Assembly (NCBI GenBank): GCA_024233545.1
Contig: JACKPL010000009.1
Span: 47,725-111,724 of the forward strand
From: a bacterium
GTDB taxonomy: Bacteria > Auribacterota > Auribacteria > Auribacterales > Auribacteraceae
Direction: 5' to 3'
DNA length: 64,000 nt
The position numbers and the translations under genes were made by a program. Below are positions 18,651-28,372 of the stretch, piece by piece; positions within the stretch are counted from its first letter, which is position 1, and the number at the start of each line of letters is the position of its first letter. The notes beneath the pieces were generated by a model. The model had not been told where the DNA came from, ran no database searches, and was given only the letters and a program-made list of their open reading frames with translations.

Positions 18651-19671
18651 AATTCGCCAAAATATTCTTTATATTACCAAACAAAATACATGGATATACC
18701 ATGAACTGGAGGTTGTAAAAGTTAATTATGAGGGTAAAACAATTTTTCAAGTTCCAATACACCATTTAGAAGGAATAACATTGTTTGGGGTTGTCTCCAT
18801 GAGCCCATCTCTGATGAATAAGGCGTTGGAACGGGGTGTATCAGTTTCATGGTTGACTGAATGGGGAAAATTTCTTGGACGCGTAGAAGGAATTTCATCG
18901 GGAAACGTTTTATTGCGTCGAGAACAATTTCGAAAAGCTGATGACCCTGCTTTTAGACTTGCCTTGTCTAAGAGGTTTGTAGCCGGAAAAATAAGAAATA
19001 CCCGATTAAATTTATTACGCTCTGCGCGCGAAATTACTGATACCGATAAAAGTCCTCTGGAGTACGCTTTAAAGGAAATGGCAAAGATATTAGAAAAACT
19101 TGAGTTTGCCGATTCAGAAAACAGCGTCCGAGGATTGGAAGGGATTTCCGCAAAATACTATTATGACAACTTTAATGTCATGATTCGGCAACAAAAGGAT
19201 GATTTTTATTTTGATGGCAGAAACCGCCGGCCACCGAAGGATAGAGTTAATGCTTTGCTCTCCTTTTTCTACGCTCTGATGACTAATGAATGCATATCCG
19301 CACTACAATCGGTTGGATTAGACCCGTATGTCGGTTATCTCCATTGCGAACGCCCGGGACGCCCATCTCTTGCATTAGATATTATGGAAGAATTTCGGTC
19401 ATTTTCTGACAGAGTTACATTAAGTATTATCAATCTCAAACAAATAACCAAAAATGATTTTCTGGAAAAACCCGGAAGTATATTTTTTCTAACGGATGAG
19501 ATGAGAAAAGAAGTATTGAAAATATGGCAGACTAAGAAGCAGGATGAAATACATCATGAGCTGTTAAACCGTAAATGCCGTATTGCTGATTTACCCCACA
19601 TTCAAGCACGGATTTTAGCACGTACCATTCGTGGTGATTTAAAGGAATATCAACCGTTTTTGTGGAGATAA
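18637..19671 (+). CDS. cas1: Cas1 integrase
   Basis: 344 residues with the Cas1 metal triad in place: Glu in RGLEGISAKYYY near residue 168, His in GYLHCERPGRPSLALD near 235, and Asp in ALDIMEEFR. It inserts prespacers at the leader-repeat junction. It overlaps the end of cas4 and is followed by cas2 after 3 bases, the canonical I-C order. Confidence 0.97.
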   Translation: MIMTEIRQNILYITKQNTWIYHELEVVKVNYEGKTIFQVPIHHLEGITLFGVVSMSPSLMNKALERGVSVSWLTEWGKFLGRVEGISSGNVLLRREQFRKADDPAFRLALSKRFVAGKIRNTRLNLLRSAREITDTDKSPLEYALKEMAKILEKLEFADSENSVRGLEGISAKYYYDNFNVMIRQQKDDFYFDGRNRRPPKDRVNALLSFFYALMTNECISALQSVGLDPYVGYLHCERPGRPSLALDIMEEFRSFSDRVTLSIINLKQITKNDFLEKPGSIFFLTDEMRKEVLKIWQTKKQDEIHHELLNRKCRIADLPHIQARILARTIRGDLKEYQPFLWR

Positions 19672-19674
19672 CTA

Positions 19675-19965
19675 ATGAATTTATTGCTAACGTACGACGT
19701 TAATACCGAATCACCGGAAGGCCGGCGGCGGTTACGAAAAGTAGCAAAAAAGTGCCAATGTTATGGTCAAAGAGTCCAAAAATCAGTTTTTGAATGCAAA
19801 GTTGGTGAAAAAGAGTATATAATACTTGAAAATACGCTTAGAAAAATTATTGATCCTAATACCGATAGTGTACGTATATATTTTCTTTCTGAAACAGCAA
19901 TTCAAAAAATTGTGAATATTGGCAATGCACAAGTGATAGATTATGAAGACCCTCTTATTGTCTAA
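19675..19965 (+). CDS. cas2: Cas2
   Basis: 96 residues with a ferredoxin fold, starting MNLLLTYDV (conserved Asp8), then GRRRLRKVAKKCQCYGQRVQ and SVFEC, the normal I-C Cas2 pattern. It bridges two Cas1 dimers in the adaptation complex. Last gene of the operon; the CRISPR leader starts right after it. Confidence 0.96.
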   Translation: MNLLLTYDVNTESPEGRRRLRKVAKKCQCYGQRVQKSVFECKVGEKEYIILENTLRKIIDPNTDSVRIYFLSETAIQKIVNIGNAQVIDYEDPLIV

Positions 19966-20163
19966 AAAAGAATTTTTTTGTAATCGCCAACATATATTTG
20001 CTGTCTGTTTGAACATACAGTGCGCGAATTTCATAAATACCTTATTATCAATTTTTTATTTAAAAACTCTTCTTTGTTCCCTACCCCTTTTGTGCTCTAT
20101 TAAAGAAGGTTCGCTTTTTAGGGGGAGTAAGTGGTGCTATATTAAGCAGTTATAGAGCATACT
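19966..20163 (+). promoter_or_regulatory. CRISPR leader
   Basis: 198 AT-rich bases between the cas2 stop and the first repeat. The repeat orientation (3' end GGATTGAAAC, as in other I-C repeats) and the neighbouring cas2 place the leader here. It should hold the array promoter and the integration signal. An imperfect inverted repeat (CTACCCCTTTT and TTTTTAGGGGGAG) lies at about 20089-20128. Confidence 0.75.
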
Positions 20164-23100
20164 GATTCGCCCCTCTTCAATGAGGGGCGTGGATTGAAAC
20201 GTTATCAATTTCCTCTAATTAACTTCGCAGATCCGATTCGCCCCTCTTCAATGAGGGGCGTGGATTGAAACGTTTGTGCGCCTCTATCTGGCGTAAAGAG
20301 TGGGTTGGATTCGCCCCTCTTCAATGAGGGGCGTGGATTGTCAACCACGACATAGCTCGCTTAATCTCTAGTCAGTCAGATTCGCCCTCTTCAATGAGGG
20401 CGTGGATTGAACTACCCAAGCACTCCTTATCCTCAAAGAGGAGATGGATTCGCCCCTCTTCAATGAGGGGCGTGGATTGAAACTTTGAACTGAAAGTGTC
20501 TAATTTCTATACATATCGATTCGCCCCTCTTCAATGAGGGGCGTGGATTAAACGTGCCTCGCCGAGGGTGGAAACCGGCGAGGAATGATTCTCTTCAATG
20601 AGGGGCGTGATTGAAACCCAGACACGTCTAATTTCTATACATATGTCGCATTTGATTCGCCCCTCTTCAATGAGGGGCGTGGATTGAAACTTTCTCATTA
20701 TCATCTCAATAATGGGAATAACACTGATTCGCCCCTCTTCAATGAGGGGCGTGGATTGAACGCGGAAACGACGGTGTGTTTGGAGCGTTCGATTGAGATT
20801 CGCCCTCTTCAATGAGGGGCGTGGATTGAAACGTTCCGGAAACATAATCATATCCGGAGAATACAAGATTCGCCCCTCTTCAATGAGGGGCGTGGATTGA
20901 AACTGAACTCCGCAGGAGATTCGGCAGAGCAAGAGATGATTCGCCCTCTTCAATGAGGGGCGTGGATTGAAAACTTAAGAGCATGGAAAAAATCCCATGT
21001 TTTTGATCTCGCCCCTCTTCAATGAGGGGCGTGATTGAAACAAAAAATAAAAAAATGTTGACAATAGGATTCGCCCCTCTTCAATGAGGGGCGTGGATTG
21101 AAACAATGAAACGAAAGAACCTTAATAAGAGGTTGAATGGATCGGATCGCCCCTCTTCAATGAGGGCGTGGATTGAAACAATAGTGTCAACGGAAATAAA
21201 GAATATATAGTTTGATTCGCCCCTCTTCAATGAGGGGCGTGGATTGAAACCGTAGAATAATTTCCAGGTTTGAAGTTTTGATTCGCCCCCTCTTCAATGA
21301 GGGGCGTGGATTGAAACCATATAAAATAATCCATAAAATAGCCTGCAGTTCTAGGATTCGCCCCTCTTCAATGAGGGGCGTGGATTGAAACCCCCGAAAA
21401 GCGGGGTGTTTTTTCTGGTTTCAGGATTCGCCCCTCTTCAATGAGGGGCGTGGATTGAAACTAAAATGAGTCAAACTGAAATTTTATGAGATTTAGATTC
21501 GCCCCTCTTCAATGAGGGGCGTGGATTGAAACACTAATAAAGTTTGTTGATAAAGCGCGATTACTGGATTCGCCCCCTCTTCAATGAGGGGCGTGGATTG
21601 AAACTCCCATACCAAACGAACTGGAACGGCGAAAATTGGATTCGCCCCTCTTCAATGAGGGGCGTGGATTGAAACATTATGTCGCCGGTTACGGAACCAC
21701 ATTTAAAGGCTGATTCGCCCCTCTTCAATGAGGGCGTGGATTGATAACATAGTAAAGCGTTATAACCCATCTAGTGATGATTCGCCCCTCTTCAATGAGG
21801 GGCGTGGATTGAAACTCGCACAGACGCTCGATCATCATCGCCATAATCAGATTCGCCCCTCTTCAATGAGGGCGTGGATTGAAACAGTCTATCTTCAAAG
21901 CGGCCGGCGGTAAGTGATCGCCCTCTTCAATGAGGGGCGTGGATTGAAACTCGGGCCTCCCGGCCAATGTTCGCAAGGCTTTCGATTCGCCCCTCTTCAA
22001 TGAGGGGCGTGGATTGAAACGCCGCCTCTACTGCATTCAATGAGATAAGCCGGCGGATTCGCCCCTCTTCAATGAGGGGCGTGGATTGAAACACCTTAGG
22101 CAGGTTATTAGGTGGTAGTGTTCAGGATTCGCCCCTCTTCAATGAGGGCGTGGATTGAAACGAATTGCCACGTCGAGTTTGAACTGCCGGTTCAATGATT
22201 CGCCCCTCTTCAATGAGGGGCGTGGATTGAAACATCACTACTTCAGCATATGCAACTTATATCGACGATTCGCCCTCTTCAATGAGGGGCGTGGATTGAA
22301 ACCGACTGCGTAATGAATATTATATCCGTGAAGTGATGATTCGCCCTCTTCAATGAGGGCGTGGATTGAAACGTTACTTCGGTTAATATAGTAAGAGGAA
22401 CTATGGATTCGCCCCTCTTCAATGAGGGCGTGGATTGAAACTCCATTACTGGAGCAAATCGGCGTTAAAGCCTTGATTCGCCCCCTCTTCAATGAGGGGC
22501 GTGGATTGAAACGGTATAATGTTTCGGTTTCATTGTTATCACCGATTCGCCTGCCTTCAATGAGGGCGTGGATTGAAACAGGCAATACTCTTCAACATAA
22601 AGCAAGCCGAGAAGGGATTCGCCCCTCTTCAATGAGGGGCGTGGATTGAAACAACACGGCAAACCGAAGTTATGTTATGAGAATATAATGATTCGCCCCT
22701 CTTCAATGAGGGGCGTGGATTGAAACAACGAGATATTCCCTGATAATCAATGATGGCTTGATTCGCCCTCTTCAATGAGGGGCGTGGATTGAAACGCAAG
22801 AGATAAACTTCTTCAACTCGTGGATTGGCTTCCCGAAAGAAGATTTCGCCCCTCTTCAATGAGGGCGTGGATTGAAAACCGTACATGTCAGCGTCGCGAA
22901 GGTTGGCGTACCTGGATTCGCCCCTCTTCAATGAGGGGCGTGGATTGAAACTTGCGACATCGTTTGCAAACGACTTACGTATATTCGGATTCGCCCTCTT
23001 CAATGAGGGGCGTGGATTGAAACCGTTTAAGCGTTCTGTATGTTGATGCTTTTTGATTCGCCCTCTTCAATGAGGGGCGTGGATTGAAAACTACTCCTTG

Positions 23101-24219
23101 CCTCTCGCGCGATATTGCCGCGCGAGAGGATTCGCCCCTCTTCAATGAGGGGCGTGATTGAAAACAGTCAAAAGGCTTTGGGATGTCTATCGTTGATGAA
23201 GATTCGCCCCTCTTCAATGAGGGGCGTGGATTGAAACATCCGCTGATATCAACAAGAAATTGTCGCGAGATAGATTCGCCCCTCTTTCAATGAGGGGCGT
23301 GGATTGAAACCCGGATAGGATTATGTCTCCGGAACGGATGTGTTGATTCGCCCCTCTTCAATGAGGGGCGTGGATTGAAACTTTGAACTGCGCTAATCGT
23401 CCGCATATACGACGGATTCGCCCCTCTTCAATGAGGGGCGTGGATTGAAACTTTGTTGACATGTAAAAATACTTTTTGCATTAGTTGGATTCGCCCCTCT
23501 TCAATGAGGGGCGTGGATTGAAACTGCTCCGATACGGATATTCGAACTATATATACGATGATTCGCCCTCTTCAATGAGGGCGTGGATTGAAACTCGCCG
23601 GATTGTGTCGACTGATTGCTCCAGTAATAGATTCGCCCTCTTCAATGAGGGGCGTGGATTGAAACCGCCAACCCCACCAACGATCAACGACTTTTACTGA
23701 TTCGCCCCTCTTCAATGAGGGGCGTGGATTGAAACTTTACGACGTAAAGAAATAGTACATTATAGCATATGATTCGCCCCTCTTCAATGAGGGGCGTGGA
23801 TTGAAACTAGTTAGGATTATAAGGTATCCGCCGAGATGGGTGATTCGCCCCTCTTCAATGAGGGGCGTGGATTGAAACGCTTTAGGTCGTAAGACTAAGC
23901 CTGTTGGAGATCGATTCGCCCCTCTTCAATGAGGGGCGTGGATTGAAACATGATGATGCCCCTCAAAATTATGCGGACTTTTCGATTCGCCCCTCTTCAA
24001 TGAGGGGCGTGGATTGAAACAACAACGAAACGGCCGAGTTGTTGCCTGAAAAACGATTCGCCCCTCTTCAATGAGGGGCGTGGATTGAAACGTGAGACAA
24101 TACTTGGCGACATAAGCAAGTCGAGGATTCGCCCCTCTTCAATGAGGGGCGTGGATTGAAACTTTTCGGTTGGCACCCGGACGATGCAAAGCGCATAGAT
24201 TCGCCCCTCTTCAATGAGG
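20164..24219 (+). CRISPR. type I-C CRISPR array, about 58 repeats, distal end truncated
   Basis: The repeat is 37 bases, begins GATTCGCCCC and ends GGATTGAAAC, with a perfect 8-bp stem CGCCCCTC/GAGGGGCG around TTCAAT. About 58 starts were counted by eye, from 20164 to 24198, at a spacing near 71. Spacers are mostly 33-36 bases, with outliers of 26 (21042-21067) and 46 (22796-22841). Many repeats differ by one C or G in the stem (CCC or CCCC or CCCCC against GGG or GGGG), and a few are shortened, for example at 20308, 20379 and 20587. The last repeat is cut after GAGG at 24219 by an IS3-family fragment, so the oldest end is missing. Confidence 0.97.
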
Positions 24220-24628
24220 TATCAACTTCGATTGCGACGCATTCCCTTGTATAGTCATCAACTATTGTCAGGCACCTCAAACGACGACCATTTACCAGCT
24301 GATCATACACAAAATCCATGCTCCATTTCTGATTCGGGCGTGTCGGCAAATCAGGCTTTAGTTGAGTTACAGAAGCCTTTCTGCGACGTTTGCGCTTCCT
24401 TAAAGCTAACCCTTCTTCACGATAAATTCGCTCTGTTCGTTTATGATTAACAACAAGCTCCTCTCGTTTCAGCAATACATGTAACCGAGGACTCCCGAAT
24501 TTACGTCGTTGCTCTGCCAATTCTTTCATCCTTTTGCGTAGTGTTACATCCTTATCCGGCTCAGGTTTATATCGAAGCGTATTGCGACATAACCCAGTCA
24601 ATTTACATGCTCGTCTATCTGATAGCAC
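24220..24628 (-). pseudogene. IS3-family transposase OrfB, truncated
   Basis: The minus-strand frame begins around SDRRACKLTGLCRNTLRY and includes HTH_21-like GSPRLHVLLKREEL. It also includes the first two acidic residues of the DDE domain (WSMDFVYD and TIVDDYTRE). After IEVDT, at about residue 136, it runs into antisense CRISPR repeat sequence. The catalytic glutamate region is lost, so the protein cannot be an active transposase. OrfB is normally made as a fusion with OrfA by -1 frameshifting. Confidence 0.85.
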
Positions 24629-24675
24629 AAAACGATCTTGAACATCTTCGGTTGCTTTTCTCTTCGCTCCAGGCG

Positions 24676-24942
24676 TTAGAAGTTTTTTGAGCTTAGTTCT
24701 CTCAACACTTGATTGCCTAATGTTAAATCAGCAACAAGCCGTTTCAAACGACCGTTCTCTTTTTCGAGAACTTTCAATCTTCGTGCGTCACTGATGGTTA
24801 ATCCACCGTATTTCGACTTCCAATTGTAAAATGTCGCATCGCTAAACCCGTATTTTCGACATAATTCAGCTACTCTGATTCCCGCATCAGCTTCCTGCAA
24901 GATTCTTATTATCTGTTCTTCTGAAAATCTCTTCCGCTTCAT
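24676..24942 (-). CDS. IS3-family transposase OrfA
   Basis: 88 residues with a helix-turn-helix near the start (MKRKRFSEEQIIRILQEA, then VAELCRKYGFSDATFYNWK) and a leucine-zipper-like tail (LEKENGRLKRLVADL), the OrfA layout of the IS407 group. The ATG at 24942 is preferred over an upstream in-frame start because the family begins with MKRKRF or MKKSRF. It overlaps or abuts OrfB in the -1 frame. It is intact but useless without OrfB. Confidence 0.88.
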   Translation of the reverse strand: MKRKRFSEEQIIRILQEADAGIRVAELCRKYGFSDATFYNWKSKYGGLTISDARRLKVLEKENGRLKRLVADLTLGNQVLRELSSKNF

Positions 24943-25020
24943 ACTGTGCCTCCTTGATGTTTTTATCGTTTTATCACGTATCCACTCTAATTTCAAGCGG
25001 CATAGTTTTCGGGGAGAAGG

Positions 25021-25314
25021 TCATATGTCTTTGTACCCATTTTTATATTCAAAAATTGCATCTTCCGAATATCCACTGTAGTTATCGTACTCCTCTGTAA
25101 AATCATTAATGGCTTCTTCCATCGCAACAGCACCTTCTTCGTAGAACGTTTCTTGAGGTGGTGTTTCTGTGGAAGCATTAAAAACCATAACGATATCTTT
25201 GTTATAATATTCCGCTTTTTCAAATTCATTTTGTGCTGAGGTAATTAATGCTCCTGAATTATCTTTATAATTCATTATTGCAACAGGTGCAAACACTGGT
25301 ATAGGAGAGACCAT
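25021..25314 (-). CDS. unrecognised reading frame cut by the IS end
   Basis: A 97-residue frame, acidic and rich in Tyr, Glu and Asn in its second half (EEAINDFTEEYDNYSGYSEDA). Its stop codon is made by the IS terminal repeat at 25021-25023, so the original C-terminus is lost. The first part, up to about 25270, overlaps on the other strand a short segment that reads like a dehydrogenase motif, so at least one of the two is a chance frame. No family recognised. Confidence 0.35.
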   Translation of the reverse strand: MVSPIPVFAPVAIMNYKDNSGALITSAQNEFEKAEYYNKDIVMVFNASTETPPQETFYEEGAVAMEEAINDFTEEYDNYSGYSEDAIFEYKNGYKDI

Positions 25315-25360
25315 TGCAGAGAAGTTATTTACACAAGGAATGGAAAAAGTTATTATATAA
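25271..25360 (+). pseudogene. possible short-chain dehydrogenase fragment
   Basis: The plus strand reads FIIATGANTGIGETIAEKLF followed by TQGMEKVII and a stop. TGANTGIG is the dinucleotide-binding motif of short-chain dehydrogenases, and the following AEKL...G...VII fits the first helix and second strand. There is no upstream start and nothing of the rest of the enzyme. A second copy of the IAEKLFTQGMEK coding stretch lies 71 bases on and continues differently. Confidence 0.35.
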
Positions 25361-25420
25361 TCAAGATAAGTCTCCCTACGGTCATTGCAGAGAAGTTATT
25401 TACACAAGGAATGGAAAAAG
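25312..25420. repeat. 38-bp direct repeat pair, 71-bp period
   Basis: An identical 38-base block (CATTGCAGAGAAGTTATTTA and 18 more bases) lies at 25312-25349 and 25383-25420, separated by 33 bases. The sizes mimic a repeat-spacer-repeat unit, but the sequence is not related to the neighbouring CRISPR repeat and both copies sit inside former coding sequence. A local duplication during IS-related rearrangement is the plain explanation. Confidence 0.7.
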
Positions 25421-25523
25421 CATCCGCTCAACGTGTTGATGCGAACCCTGAAACAGTGCGGCTAGGTACGAAATGATCCAGATAACGACAGAGTTGCTAT
25501 GTTTCAATTTGATGAGAATTTAA

Positions 25524-26285
25524 ATGAAAAAATGGTATGAACTGTTATTCGAAAATTACGGAAAAAAATACGACTCGGAACAGTTTACTCGAGGCACGGT
25601 TGGGGAATGCGATTTCATTGAACAAGAAATCGGATACGATACATCATTGAAAATAATTGACATAGGATGCGGTACCGGCAGGCATTCGATTGAACTCGCC
25701 AAAAGAGGCTACGAAGTTTTAGGAATAGATTTATCGGAATCAATGCTTGCCAAAGCGAAAGAAAAAACTGATCGCTTAAATCTAAAGGTAACCTTTCAAA
25801 AGTATGATGCGCGTACTATGCGGTTTAAAGGAGAATTCGATGTTGCAATCATGATGTGCGAAGGTGCGTTTCCACTAATGGAAACGGACGAGATGAACTT
25901 TCAAATACTCAAAAATGCAACACAAGCGATTAAAAATAACGGTAAGTTTATATTTACAACATTGAACGGCTTATTCCCACTTTATCATTCGGTTGAGAAG
26001 TTCTGCGTCGAAAACACAGCAGAAGGAAACGCGGAATATAAATGCAATACCTTTGATATAATGACATTTCGAGACCACAACATTACCGTAATTGAAGATG
26101 ATTCAGGAAACAAAAACGAATTGCACTGCGATGAACGCTATTATGTCCCCAGTGAAATAACATGGCTTTTAAAAACGCTCGGTTACAAAAAAATCGACAT
26201 TTTCGGCGCAAAACTTGGAGCATTTTCAAGAAATGATAAGCTCACGCCAGGAGATTTTGAGATGCTTGTTATTTGTGAAAAGTAG
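25524..26285 (+). CDS. class I SAM-dependent methyltransferase
   Basis: 253 residues. Motif I is IIDIGCGTGRHSIELAKRGY at about 45-64, followed by VLGIDLSESMLAKAK (acidic residue ending strand 2) and FDVAIMMCEGAFPLM (motif IV region). This is the general Methyltransf_11/25 fold of small-molecule methyltransferases. The substrate cannot be read from the sequence. The gene lies just outside the IS/CRISPR island, with its own promoter region, and is intact. Confidence 0.85.
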   Translation: MKKWYELLFENYGKKYDSEQFTRGTVGECDFIEQEIGYDTSLKIIDIGCGTGRHSIELAKRGYEVLGIDLSESMLAKAKEKTDRLNLKVTFQKYDARTMRFKGEFDVAIMMCEGAFPLMETDEMNFQILKNATQAIKNNGKFIFTTLNGLFPLYHSVEKFCVENTAEGNAEYKCNTFDIMTFRDHNITVIEDDSGNKNELHCDERYYVPSEITWLLKTLGYKKIDIFGAKLGAFSRNDKLTPGDFEMLVICEK

Positions 26286-26420
26286 TGTTAAAAAAAATGT
26301 ATCAACCATTCCTTTATATTTCTATCATTCAAACTTTTGAAAAGGAACTTTTTTACTATAAATATGTCTAATAAGAAAAAATTTTTATTGTAGAGGAAAA
26401 TACCATATGGTTGCTTATAT

Positions 26421-27412
26421 ATGAAAACCTTGTTTGCTGTATTTGTTGCGGTGTCTTGTGTTTTGGGAGATGCAACTGAAGCTTTTCACAAGGTGCTCTA
26501 AGAGAACGAGTACGCAACAGAATTTTGCAAAAATGCAAACTCAGCCGGAAGAAAACAATGCTCTGGGGAACAGGTGATACAGAAAAATCCATAGTTGCCG
26601 GCGGCATTACACGAACATATATCGTACATCTTCCCACAGGATATACAAATGAACAGCCATACCCTCTTGTTTTTGTCCTGCACGGAGGAATGGGCAACGC
26701 CAACCGCGCGATCCGGATATCTCAGATGAACCCGACAGCAGACAGCGAAGGCTTCATCGTCGTTTACCCTAACGGAACCGGAAAACGCAAAGATAAATTT
26801 CTTCATTGGAATGATGGAAGCCAACGGTCAGGGCAACAAGCAAACACTGTGGATGACACCGCTTTTTTCAGACAACTCATTACTCAATTGAAACAAGATT
26901 ACACGATTGACTCAAAAAGGATTTACGTAACGGGCATTTCGAACGGCGCCATGATGGCTCACCGTTTGGGTTGTGAACTTTCAGATCAATTCGCGGCTAT
27001 CGCACCTGTTGCCGGCGCATTAAATTATGACAAATCCAGCCCTGCCGAACCGCTCTCGGTAATTATCTTCCATGGTACTGAAGACCAGTTTGTTCCGTAT
27101 GAAGGAGGCGTTGGAAAAGCGGCTAAGGGCACGCGAACCGATGCATCAGTCGCCTATGCAGTCAATTTCTGGGTAACCCATAACGGCTGTAACCCTATAC
27201 CGGCGCGGACTGAGTCCGGCACAGTCATTATGGAGCAATACTCTGGTGGAAAAGCACATACAGACGTTGTTCTCTATACTGTAAAAGGCGGCGGGCACGC
27301 ATGGCCGGGTGGCGGGCATATAACTTTAAAAAATAATAACGCCTCATCGGTACAGGAAATTTCCGCTACCAGCCTTATATGGAAATTTTTTAAGAATCAC
27401 CCGAAAGAATAA
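26421..27412 (+). pseudogene. LpqC/PHB-depolymerase-like esterase, frameshifted near the N-terminus
   Basis: A signal peptide frame starts at 26421 (MKTLFAVFVAVSCVLGDATEAF). Around 26490 the frame changes; one missing G in AAGGTG would join it to GALRERVRNRILQ and the long frame that follows. A second compensating pair is likely near 26530-26570. The rest is a complete secreted alpha/beta hydrolase: FVLHGG (oxyanion region), nucleophile GISNGAMMAHRLGCE near residue 140 of the long frame, FHGTEDQFVPY (Asp) and GGGHAWPGG (His). The family includes PHB depolymerases and feruloyl esterases. It is probably functional if the frameshift is a sequencing fault. Confidence 0.75.
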
Positions 27413-27498
27413 TTATATAAAATATGTTTGAGTACTCAAAAAATCAAAGCTTCAATAAAATCACAATAACTTAATTTTTAGAAAGATAGGTACACACA

Positions 27499-28245
27499 TT
27501 GAAAAAAGCACTCTTACTAACTGCTGTATTCTGTTTTATTTTTACTGTATTTCATGCTCCGGAAACCTATGCTCGGGAAAAAAACCGTTCGGGTTCTTAT
27601 CAAGGACGTAAAGGAAGCGGGACATTTCAGAGGAACGTCACCCGCACAAACGGGCAATCAATAAAAAGCACAACATGGCAGAACGAAAGAGGAGAAGGAA
27701 ACCGCCAAACAGAAAAAAATTGGGACAACACTACCGGCACAGGCAGTTATTCTTCATCCACGACAAATGCCGCAGGCAAAACGATAAGCCGTTCAGGTAC
27801 AGTAACTAAGAACGAAGACGGCAGTTTCACCAAACAGGGAACCATAACCGGAACAAATGGAAACACAGCAACAGTACAAAGTGCTATAACCAAAAATGAA
27901 GACGGCGGCAGAAGTATAACCAAAACCTACACGGGACAAGACGGAAATACGTTCGATATCAACAAAACGATACAAAAAACAGAAACAGGCAGAACAGTTT
28001 CCGGCAACTATTCTTCATCCGCAGGAGAAAGCGGTACTTTTGAATCGACTAAAACTGTCAGCGACGGAACAGTGACAAAAGAACAGACTTTGACGAATCA
28101 AGATCAAGAGACTTGGCAAAGAAATATAGAAAGAACTCAAGGCGATGGAACGGTAACCCGCGACGTTACTACCGTCAATCCCGATGGAGAAACGAATTCT
28201 TTCTCACAAACCGCCACATTTGATAAACCTGATGCAGGCAATTAA
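27499..28245 (+). CDS. secreted Thr/Asn/Gly-rich repeat protein
   Basis: 248 residues beginning at TTG with MKKALLLTAVFCFIF, a signal peptide cleaved near TYA-RE. The mature part is built of 15-25-residue units of the type TKNEDGSFTKQGTITGTNGN, rich in Thr, Ser, Asn, Gln and Gly, with no cysteine or membrane segment. The pattern predicts a long beta-strand stack exposed outside the cell. I know no named family for it. It stands between the esterase and the polysaccharide cluster, with no visible terminator in between. Confidence 0.65.
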   Translation: MKKALLLTAVFCFIFTVFHAPETYAREKNRSGSYQGRKGSGTFQRNVTRTNGQSIKSTTWQNERGEGNRQTEKNWDNTTGTGSYSSSTTNAAGKTISRSGTVTKNEDGSFTKQGTITGTNGNTATVQSAITKNEDGGRSITKTYTGQDGNTFDINKTIQKTETGRTVSGNYSSSAGESGTFESTKTVSDGTVTKEQTLTNQDQETWQRNIERTQGDGTVTRDVTTVNPDGETNSFSQTATFDKPDAGN

Positions 28246-28372
28246 AACCGTATGACAATCGATATCAGACGGTATGCCAATCCGATACCGGCGGAATTTA
28301 TTCTTGCGCCATCACCGGTCCAATGAGTATACTTCCCTTCACGTTAAATATAAAAGACAGTGAAGATGTTCG

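Larger units (their letters stand above)
24220..25022 (-). mobile_element. IS3-family (IS407-group-like) element, 5' part only
   Basis: Read on the minus strand, the element starts at 25022 with GACCTTCTCCCCGAAAACTATGCC, passes through orfA and most of orfB, and stops abruptly at 24220 inside orfB where CRISPR repeat sequence begins. Its other end is missing. The terminal repeat matches the MITE at 12268-12364 with a few changes. The element also cuts off a reading frame on its right side (25023 onwards). Confidence 0.85.

Noticed and set aside
20531..23217. Minus- and plus-strand frames inside the array (QSTPLIEEGRI, NPRPSLKRGES, MRAWIET)
   Set aside because: Translations of the CRISPR repeat, not proteins.
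25312..25420. A two-repeat mini-CRISPR
   Set aside because: The block is not palindromic, differs from the array repeat and lies within former coding sequence.
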